Below are positions 41,388 through 47,858 of a stretch of DNA of 47,858 nucleotides, one piece after another. Source of the stretch: an uncultured Lachnospira sp. Lineage in GTDB: Bacteria; Bacillota; Clostridia; Lachnospirales; Lachnospiraceae. The stretch is from NCBI GenBank assembly GCA_934359185.1, contig CAKRLE010000014.1, positions 1 through 47,858 of the forward strand. Reading direction: 5' to 3'. The notes beneath the pieces are model-generated. The model worked only from the letters and a program-made list of their open reading frames with translations, had not been told where the DNA came from and did no database searches. The first letter of the stretch is position 1. Every line of letters starts with the position of its first letter. Position numbers and translations under genes: made by a program.

Positions 41388-41732
41388 CTATTCTACCTCA
41401 ATTTCTTTAATCTCTGTCTCATTTCCCTGTATGAGAAATGTATCTTCACTGTGACAGTTAGGACATATCTTGCCATATTTAACTGTCTCATACTGCTGTC
41501 CACATCCGTTGCAATATGTTATTCCCGGGATTGTCTCTATGACAAGTTCACTGCCTGATAAAAGCTCATTCCTTCCGGCATTCCAATTCCAGCAGTCAGT
41601 AAGGTAACTTCCAACGACAGTTGATACCTCACCTATCTCTAATACGACTTTATTAACTTTTTTCACATTATTAGCCCGCGCAATTTCTTCTATCTGCTTA
41701 GCTATGTGAAACACTATACCTAATTCATGCAT
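41388..41732 (-). CDS. hypA: HypA-like nickel metallochaperone
   Basis: A 114-residue hydrogenase maturation factor that inserts nickel into [NiFe] hydrogenase. The start MHELGI carries the invariant His2 nickel ligand. The zinc domain has CNGCGQQY and CPNCHSED (two CxxC pairs). Length matches the family. No hydrogenase or other hyp gene is in the window. It is coupled to tcdA, two bases downstream. Confidence 0.92.
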   Translation of the reverse strand: MHELGIVFHIAKQIEEIARANNVKKVNKVVLEIGEVSTVVGSYLTDCWNWNAGRNELLSGSELVIETIPGITYCNGCGQQYETVKYGKICPNCHSEDTFLIQGNETEIKEIEVE

Positions 41733-41856
41733 GTATTCTTTACAAACCTTTCACATTCAAATATAATTCGAATATACTACACAAGACTCACAATCAATTA
41801 TAAACTTATATATCTATATACTGCTTAATTATATACTTATTATAAAGGAGATACTT

Positions 41857-43182
41857 ATGCGAAACCTTACTAAAGGCTCACCTGTTAAAATGATTCTTAT
41901 GTTTGCTGTTCCGTTGTTTATCGGTCAGCTTTTCCAGCTGTTCTACAGTCTCGTTGACACACGTATTGTTGGAGCTCTGTTAGGTGACACTGCACTGGCA
42001 GCAGTCGGTGCCACAACATCACTTTGTGACCTTCTTAACAATCTGCTGAATGGCTTTACCAACGGATTCGGAATAATTATAGCAACTTACTTTGGTGCAG
42101 GCAATAAAAGAATTATGAAAAATGCTATTGCTGGCACAGTTGTTCTCAGCGTATCCATCACTGTTACAATAAGCGCAGCCGGCACAATTGCCCTCTACGG
42201 AATCCTTAATCTTTTAAATGTGTCTCCAGAACTTTTCGATGCCTCATCATCATATCTTAGAATTATAATGATGGGACTTATTGCCGGAGCTATGTATAAC
42301 ATGCTTGCTTCTATATTAAGAGCTATAGGTGATTCATTTACACCATTAATATTCCTTATTATATCTACAGTACTGAATATAATTCTTGATTACACATTCA
42401 TAAAATATCTGGACACGGGTGTTGCAGGAGCTGCTGTCGCAACTGTAGTATCACAGCTTGTATCTGCCATACTGTGTTTTATATATATGTATAAGAAATA
42501 TCCAGAGCTTCACCTTTGCATGGATAACTTCATAGAATCAAAACCGCTTCTGGTAAAAATGTTATCTACAGGTGCTTCCATGAGCTTTATGATTTCATTT
42601 GTACATATAGGAACTGTTGCATTACAGACAAGCATTAATACATTCGGAACGAATATAATTGTTGCACACACTGCTGCAAGAAAGGCATCATCAATATTCA
42701 TGCTGCCATTCTCGGTATTTGGAACAACTCTTGCGACTTATTGCAGCCAGAATTTCGGTGCTGGAGAATATTCAAGAATTAAAACAGGAATCAGGTCATC
42801 TGTACTTCTTACATTCATATGGTGTACAGCTGTCATTGTTGTTGCTAACACATTATCTCCTGTTATCATCAATGCAATAACAGCAACTTCAGAGCCAGAG
42901 GTTATAGATACTGCAACGCTTTACCTTCGCATCAACACAGCTCTATATTATATTCCAGCGGTAATATGCCTGTTCAGACAGGGCATGCAGGGATTTGGTG
43001 ACAACATAACACCTCTTATTTCAAGCTCCATGGAGCTTATTGTAAAGGTGCTTGCCGCCGTCCTGCTCGCCCCAGCGATTGGATATATGGGAATAATTGT
43101 TGCAGAACCCATAGCATGGATTGTCATGGTAATTCCGCTGATTATAAGTATGAGAAAATTCTTTAAAAAGTATAACCTGTAA
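41857..43182 (+). CDS. MATE family efflux transporter
   Basis: A 441-residue membrane protein with 12 predicted helices. The N-terminal motif KGSPVKMILMFAVPLFIGQLFQ and the mid-protein NFGAGEYSRIKTG are typical of the Firmicutes MATE group. It is a separate gene from the first MATE and has no adjacent regulator, so it is likely constitutive. The ATG follows AAAGGAG by 6 nt. A terminator region lies ~200 bp downstream. Confidence 0.93.
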   Translation: MRNLTKGSPVKMILMFAVPLFIGQLFQLFYSLVDTRIVGALLGDTALAAVGATTSLCDLLNNLLNGFTNGFGIIIATYFGAGNKRIMKNAIAGTVVLSVSITVTISAAGTIALYGILNLLNVSPELFDASSSYLRIIMMGLIAGAMYNMLASILRAIGDSFTPLIFLIISTVLNIILDYTFIKYLDTGVAGAAVATVVSQLVSAILCFIYMYKKYPELHLCMDNFIESKPLLVKMLSTGASMSFMISFVHIGTVALQTSINTFGTNIIVAHTAARKASSIFMLPFSVFGTTLATYCSQNFGAGEYSRIKTGIRSSVLLTFIWCTAVIVVANTLSPVIINAITATSEPEVIDTATLYLRINTALYYIPAVICLFRQGMQGFGDNITPLISSSMELIVKVLAAVLLAPAIGYMGIIVAEPIAWIVMVIPLIISMRKFFKKYNL

Positions 43183-43586
43183 TTATTAAACTATATAAGG
43201 AACAGTGGCAGCAGCTGGTTTCCTTCGATATACCTGTACCTGCTTACAAATAAACTTTTTAAGGCCGGTCTTCTTTGGCAAATTGGATAAAACATCATGA
43301 ATTTCTGTAAAAAATCCAAAAATGTCCGAAACCACCTCATTATAACCTGATAAAAAATTTGATTTGGCTTCTTTTCGGAAAAATGCTTAAAAAATCCGAA
43401 AAACTTGTTTATTTTGGATTTTTTTCATGTTTCTATTAATTAAAAGAAAAAAGATTGGTTTAGCGAAGTGTAAACGCCATCATTTTGGCTGAAATCATCA
43501 AAATTGCTTTAAATAAGCCAATTGTCCAGCCTGACATTATTAAAAAGAATACATTGTAAACTAAAAAACAAATATCATTATTAGAA
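43183..43586. other. Gene-free gap between MATE and mgsA
   Basis: About 400 bp with no credible gene, between convergent genes. It holds one clear terminator (43389-43424) and a few related AAAATCC-type strings. I see no other interpretable structure. Confidence 0.5.
43389..43428. terminator. Terminator between convergent MATE and mgsA
   Basis: AAAAAATCC (43389-43397) pairs with GGATTTTTT (43416-43424) around an 18-nt loop. A and T runs let it work in both directions. Confidence 0.7.
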
Positions 43587-44078
43587 TCAATGATCACAAT
43601 TGAGCACCGATGGCATTTCTTTTACTCTGACATCCACAGTATTTTTAAAATTTTCAATTTGATGTGAATACTGTTCATTCATAAGTGTTGAATGAATCAT
43701 AAAATCCGCTGTCGCAATATTATTTGCAATCGGTATATCATACACCTGTGCAATTCTAAGAAGTGCCTTAACATCCGGGTCATGTGGCTGTGCTGCCAGT
43801 GGATCGGAGAAAAAAATAACCATGTCGATATTTCCTTCTACAATTTTTGCCCCTATCTGCTGATCTCCCCCTAATGGACCACTGTTATATCCTTTTATCT
43901 TTAATCCAACATGATCTGCTATCATTCTTGCAGTTGTTCCGGTTCCTGATAGATTATGTTGCTGTAAAATCTCTTTATTGTCCATACACCATTTCAACAT
44001 ATCCTGTTTTTTTCCGTCGTGAGCAATCAATGCTATATTTTTTTGTTTTTCAATTGTCATTGTAAGATATTTAATCAT
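43587..44078 (-). CDS. mgsA: Methylglyoxal synthase
   Basis: A 163-residue enzyme that turns dihydroxyacetone phosphate into methylglyoxal, relieving sugar-phosphate stress. Motifs are intact: ALIAHDGKK, GTGTTAR, SGPLGGDQQIGA, and SDPLAAQPHDPDVKALLRI, containing the catalytic Asp. The start at 44078 follows GGGGACT; the long upstream extension of the frame overlaps galM and is not used. It lies 16 bp after galM on the same strand, so it may be expressed with galactose genes, a useful overflow valve when galactose raises triose phosphate. Confidence 0.94.
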   Translation of the reverse strand: MIKYLTMTIEKQKNIALIAHDGKKQDMLKWCMDNKEILQQHNLSGTGTTARMIADHVGLKIKGYNSGPLGGDQQIGAKIVEGNIDMVIFFSDPLAAQPHDPDVKALLRIAQVYDIPIANNIATADFMIHSTLMNEQYSHQIENFKNTVDVRVKEMPSVLNCDH

Positions 44079-44094
44079 CTTAGTCCCCCATCTG

Positions 44095-45147
44095 TTATTT
44101 TTTTTCTGTAAAAAATTGATATATCGTTCTTGACTTAAATATTTTATATGCTGGCAATATACAGCTTGGAAATTTAGGATTATTGCATGAATTAGGATAG
44201 AATTGAGTTTCAAAACACACACCACTTCGTTTCTTATACGCTGCACCATCTTTTCCTATCTGACCATTTAAATAATTACCTGTATAAACCTGTAATCCAC
44301 ATAAATCAGAATAAACATCCATCCTGATTCCACTATCTGCCCCATACAATTTTGCAACTTTCCTTAACTTTCTGTCATTTGGAAATATATAAGTATTGTC
44401 ATAACCGCCAGCAATTTTTATCTGTGGATTGTCTGCATCTATATCTTTTCCAATCTGTTTTCTTTTACGGAAATCAAATGGTGTATCACTAATATCTATA
44501 ATCTTTCCTGTTGGAATCATGTCATTTTCCAGCTCTAATATCTGTCCAGAATATATTTCCATATAGTGTTTAAGAATTGTACCAGAATTATGCCCATCTA
44601 AATTAAAATAACTATGATTTGTAGGATTTACAACCGTAGCCATATCACTAAGCATTTCATAATCAATTATAAATTCATTTTTATCTGTGAGTGTATATCT
44701 TATTTTCTGCTCTAAATTTCCCGGAAATCCTTGCTCCATATTAGGACTATATCGTTCCATTTCCACAAACTCACATGCATCAGTCTTTCCATTTCTTACA
44801 CTGTAAAGTTTATGATGTGATCTATTAAACCCACTGTGAAGATTATTTTGATTATCATTTTTATCCAACAGATACTTTATATCTTCTATTGTTACTTCTG
44901 CCCCTGCAATACGGTTAGCATTTCTGCCTATATATGCACCAAAACCTGTATTCTGTTCATAATAATCCATCAGATTATCATAACCAAGTACAACATCTCG
45001 TTTTCTTCCATACTTATCAAGTACATAAATGGATAATACCAATGCTCCAAAATCAGATAATTCTACACTCATACCTTTATTATTTACCAAGATATATCTA
45101 TGTGCTTTTTTTCCTTCTTTCGTCACACCAAAAACTGTATTCCACAT
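44095..45147 (-). CDS. galM: Aldose 1-epimerase (galactose mutarotase)
   Basis: A 350-residue enzyme that interconverts alpha- and beta-galactose ahead of galactokinase. Family residues are present: NRIAG (near 76), NPTNHSYFNL with the catalytic His (near 175), and the C-terminal CFETQFYPNS with the acid/base Glu. It is downstream of galT with a 57-bp gap and precedes mgsA, so it belongs to the gal operon. The ATG follows GGACAGG. Length is normal. Confidence 0.94.
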   Translation of the reverse strand: MWNTVFGVTKEGKKAHRYILVNNKGMSVELSDFGALVLSIYVLDKYGRKRDVVLGYDNLMDYYEQNTGFGAYIGRNANRIAGAEVTIEDIKYLLDKNDNQNNLHSGFNRSHHKLYSVRNGKTDACEFVEMERYSPNMEQGFPGNLEQKIRYTLTDKNEFIIDYEMLSDMATVVNPTNHSYFNLDGHNSGTILKHYMEIYSGQILELENDMIPTGKIIDISDTPFDFRKRKQIGKDIDADNPQIKIAGGYDNTYIFPNDRKLRKVAKLYGADSGIRMDVYSDLCGLQVYTGNYLNGQIGKDGAAYKKRSGVCFETQFYPNSCNNPKFPSCILPAYKIFKSRTIYQFFTEKK

Positions 45148-45204
45148 TTCAATTCACCTGTCCTTAAACGAAATATATTGTAAAACTATAATACTGCTAA
45201 TTCT

Positions 45205-46686
45205 TTATAGTACAGACAAAAACCGTTTAAATGCAGCAAATCCCTTTTCTGTGCGTTTATACACGCCTGCACATTCCAGAACCTGTACAAAACAATCTGC
45301 AATTTCCTTCTGAATAATACTCTCTATATTTTCTGTTGTAATATCATAAGAATCCCGCCATTCATCTACCCAGTCAGCATGAATTCTTATCTCCTCTATA
45401 TCATGAATATTTTCTCCTTTAATAATAGCTTTCGCAAGCATATCCATTTCTTTTTTCAGCCGGGAAGGAAGTACTGCAAGCCCCATCACTTCTATCAATC
45501 CAATATTTTCTTTTTTAATGTGATGCAGTTTTTCCTCTGGATGATACACACCCCACGGCCTGTCCTCTGTCGTAATATTATTTCTGAGAACCAAATCCAT
45601 TTCATATAAATTTCCATTCATACGTGCGATTGGTGTGATGGTATTATGTGGTACTCCATCCGTTTCGCTAAAAATAAATGCGTCTCTGTCAGTATAGCCA
45701 CGCCATTTTTGCAAAATATAGTCAGACACTTTTGCAAGCCTCTCAATATTACTTCCTTGTAATCTTATAACTGACAGTGGCCACTTAACGCAGCCTGCTG
45801 TCACATCTTCAAATCCTGCAATCTCAAACATATATTCATACGGAGCTTTTGCCATAGCAAAAGTATATGCTCCACCCTGAAAATGATCGTGACTCAGAAT
45901 TGAACCTCCAACTATTGGCAAATCTGCATTTGAACCTAATGTATAATGTGGAAACTGCCTTACAAAATCCAATAGCTTTACAAAAACAGCTTCATCAATC
46001 TTCATCGGTGTATGTTTTGCATTAAACACGATACAGTGTTCGTTATAATACACATATGGTGAATATTGCATATAGTAATCCTGTCCATCCAGCTTTAATG
46101 GAATAATTCTGTGATTCTGTCTCGCAGGATGTGAAAGAGTTCCTGCATATCCCTCATTTTCTGCACATAACAAACATTTAGGATAATCATTCTTTGTTTG
46201 AGTTGCTGCTCTCGCTATGTCCCGTGGATCTTTTTCTGGTTTAGAAAGATTAATTGTAATATCTATCTTGCCATACTGTGTGTCTGCTTTCCATTTTTTA
46301 TCTCTTGCAACTCTGTCCTTACGTATATAATTTGTATCCTGACTGAATTGATAATAGAAATCGGTTGCTTTTTTTTGATTTTTGACATATAAATCTGTAA
46401 ATTTTGCTCTGACCACAGAAGGTGCAGGTGTTAAAATCCCCATAATTTTGGTATCAAACAAATCTCTGTATGCGCCTGTATTTTCAGGAATCAATCCATG
46501 CTCCGCTGCATAATCCGTCATATCAGATAGAATTTCTGATAACTGTCTGATTGCTTTATCCGTCTGAGTATAACTGTCAAGTCTAAACAACTCTAAAAGT
46601 CTGTTAATCACATAAATTTTATCGTCTTCCTCAACCAATCCTTTTTCAATACCGTAACCTACTAATTCTGAAATAAGTTCATTCAT
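45205..46686 (-). CDS. galT: UDP-glucose-hexose-1-phosphate uridylyltransferase (class II GalT)
   Basis: A 493-residue GalT of the Firmicutes type (larger than E. coli GalT). It exchanges UDP between glucose-1-P and galactose-1-P. The active motif is GSILSHDHFQGG (HxHxQ); HPARQNHRIIPL is the family strand nearby. An AGGAGG ribosome site precedes the ATG by 7 nt. It lies 10 bp after galE on the same strand. The second step of the Leloir pathway is therefore encoded directly after the third enzyme. Confidence 0.96.
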   Translation of the reverse strand: MNELISELVGYGIEKGLVEEDDKIYVINRLLELFRLDSYTQTDKAIRQLSEILSDMTDYAAEHGLIPENTGAYRDLFDTKIMGILTPAPSVVRAKFTDLYVKNQKKATDFYYQFSQDTNYIRKDRVARDKKWKADTQYGKIDITINLSKPEKDPRDIARAATQTKNDYPKCLLCAENEGYAGTLSHPARQNHRIIPLKLDGQDYYMQYSPYVYYNEHCIVFNAKHTPMKIDEAVFVKLLDFVRQFPHYTLGSNADLPIVGGSILSHDHFQGGAYTFAMAKAPYEYMFEIAGFEDVTAGCVKWPLSVIRLQGSNIERLAKVSDYILQKWRGYTDRDAFIFSETDGVPHNTITPIARMNGNLYEMDLVLRNNITTEDRPWGVYHPEEKLHHIKKENIGLIEVMGLAVLPSRLKKEMDMLAKAIIKGENIHDIEEIRIHADWVDEWRDSYDITTENIESIIQKEIADCFVQVLECAGVYKRTEKGFAAFKRFLSVL

Positions 46687-46696
46687 GTTATACCTC

Positions 46697-47680
46697 CTAG
46701 TATCCGTCCGGATGATTTACATGCCATTTCCATGCTGTTGAAATAATCGTCTCAAGATCTGCATACTGCGGTTTCCACCCAAGCACTTTCCTTGCTTTTT
46801 CACTGGATGCTATCAACACTGAAGGATCACCAGCTCTTCTTTCTTCTTCTCTTATAGGAATTGAATGATTCGTTACCTTTCTTGCCATCTCAATAACTTC
46901 TTTTACTGTAAAACCTACACCATTACCAAGATTAAAAATATTGCTTTCTCCGCCTTTTGAGAGGTATTCCATTGCAAGGATATGTGCCTGAGCTAAATCA
47001 TTTACATGGATATAATCTCTTACACAGGTTCCATCCTTTGTGTCATAATCATTTCCAAATACAGATATGTATTCTCTCTTTCTGTTCGGAACCTGCAAAA
47101 TAAGCGGTATCAAATGTGTTTCTGGATTATGTGCCTCTCCGATTTTTCCATTCGGATGTGCACCACAGGCATTAAAATACCGAAGCGAAACATATCGTAA
47201 GTTATGTGCCTTAGAAGTCCATTTAAACATCTTTTCCATTGATAATTTTGTTTCACCATAACAATTTGTTGGAAGTGTCCGATCCGTTTCCAAAATAGGG
47301 ATGCTCTCCGGTTCTCCATAAGTAGCTGCGGTTGACGAAAATACAATCTTATCAATGCCATGCTCCACCATACTTTCAAGAAGCACCTCTGTTCCACACA
47401 AATTATTGTTATAATATTTCAGCGGATTTTTCATACTCTCTCCAACCTGTGAACTGGCAGCGAAATGAATGACACCATCTATCTTTTCTTTTGATAAAAC
47501 ATTATCAAGAAATGCCTTGTCCCTGATATCCCCCTCATAAAACTTTGCCTGTGGATGTACTGCCTCCTTAAAACCTGTAAGCAAATTATCAATTACAATC
47601 ACTTCATATCCTGCATCAACCAGCTCATATACTGTGTGTGAACCAATATAACCAGCCCCGCCTAAAACTAAGATCCTCAT
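46697..47680 (-). CDS. galE: UDP-glucose 4-epimerase
   Basis: A 327-residue short-chain dehydrogenase-type epimerase with bound NAD. The N-terminal VLGGAGYIGSHT is the nucleotide site, and STAATYGEP with YGETKLSMEK supplies the catalytic Ser, Tyr and Lys. Length is normal. The start follows AAGAAGG. It lies 21 bp after galK and 10 bp before galT, so it is the second gene of the operon visible here. Confidence 0.97.
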   Translation of the reverse strand: MRILVLGGAGYIGSHTVYELVDAGYEVIVIDNLLTGFKEAVHPQAKFYEGDIRDKAFLDNVLSKEKIDGVIHFAASSQVGESMKNPLKYYNNNLCGTEVLLESMVEHGIDKIVFSSTAATYGEPESIPILETDRTLPTNCYGETKLSMEKMFKWTSKAHNLRYVSLRYFNACGAHPNGKIGEAHNPETHLIPLILQVPNRKREYISVFGNDYDTKDGTCVRDYIHVNDLAQAHILAMEYLSKGGESNIFNLGNGVGFTVKEVIEMARKVTNHSIPIREEERRAGDPSVLIASSEKARKVLGWKPQYADLETIISTAWKWHVNHPDGY

Positions 47681-47701
47681 AATAATACCTTCTTTCTATA
47701 T

Positions 47702-47858
47702 TCATAACACTTTTATGCCGCCATATTTTCTTATTCTCAAATCTTTACAGGAACCGTTACCAAATACATTATCCATTCCGAATTTATAAGACTCTACATA
47801 TTCATTCTTCACAAATGCCTGTATTGTTCCAGCAAAACCACCGCCATGCACCCTGCAT
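47702..47858 (-). CDS. galK: Galactokinase, C-terminal end (partial, runs off the right edge)
   Basis: Translated from the minus strand: 52 codons ending at the TGA at 47702-47704. The segment RVHGGGFAGTIQAFV is the conserved C-terminal GHMP-kinase motif of galactokinase; it continues with KNEYVESYKFGMDNVFG and ends KYGGIKVL. The 5' part with the ATP-binding motif lies outside the window. It is followed 21 bp later by galE. Confidence 0.93.
   Translation of the reverse strand, partial: CRVHGGGFAGTIQAFVKNEYVESYKFGMDNVFGNGSCKDLRIRKYGGIKVL

Noticed and set aside
43183..43388. Relic gene in the gap after the second MATE
   Set aside because: No frame of protein-like composition could be followed for more than a few dozen bases.

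Overview
The window is AT-rich bacterial DNA from a strict anaerobe of the Clostridia, most likely the family Lachnospiraceae. The gene set (rubredoxin, hemerythrin, FliB-like protein, galK-galE-galT-galM order, DUF5662/DUF3878-type proteins) and the pairing of housekeeping genes with a plasmid-style replication/partition module fit a secondary replicon (megaplasmid or chromid) such as those of Lachnospira (Eubacterium) eligens. The species is an inference from memory, not a search result.

Layout. 0-1.3 kb: an O2/NO-response group (truncated hemerythrin, a Crp/Fnr regulator, rubredoxin, and a perfect palindrome upstream of rubredoxin). 1.4-3.3 kb: a stretch of decayed genes (a phd-doc module with a broken toxin and frameshifted antitoxin, an internally deleted aldo/keto reductase, other fragments). 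3.3-11.6 kb: a replication and partition module. It holds a parS-like palindrome, six copies of an 11-bp palindrome GAACTSAGTTC ahead of parA-parB, two replication-type proteins on either side of an 812-bp iteron-rich gap, and a tyrosine recombinase that lacks canonical catalytic residues. 11.6-17.2 kb: a co-directional run hflX, ABC-F, ybaK-like, fliB-like, trpD. 17.2-21.2 kb: oligopeptide transporter, PqqD-like protein and PepD dipeptidase, each unit closed by a clear terminator. 21.2-26.1 kb, minus strand: marR-MATE, DUF3878-like protein plus iron alcohol dehydrogenase, and a broken rtcB.

26.2-27.1 kb is the most interesting locus. A strong promoter is followed by two tandem 54-nt repeats whose hairpin stems show compensatory base changes, then a terminator-like hairpin, then a gene for a PBECR4-type (BECR-fold, nuclease-like) protein. 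This is the architecture of a type III (RNA antitoxin-protein toxin) system. 27.2-33.1 kb, minus strand: a small zinc-ribbon protein, an NCS2 purine/pyrimidine permease, a Zn/Cd efflux operon (HMA protein, P-type ATPase, ArsR regulator) with its own operator, a methyltransferase and a DUF5662 protein. 33.3-34.6 kb: a glutamate-synthase-small-subunit-like oxidoreductase followed by a seventh, distant copy of the GAACTSAGTTC palindrome. 34.6-41.7 kb, minus strand: a small unknown protein, a heterodimeric ABC exporter with a leader hairpin, an ECF S component, a DUF2130 coiled-coil protein, tcdA and hypA. 41.9-43.2 kb: a second MATE transporter. 43.6-47.9 kb, minus strand: galK (partial), galE, galT, galM and mgsA.

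No rRNA, tRNA, CRISPR array or intact transposase was recognised. All functional calls come from reading motifs; no database search was run.
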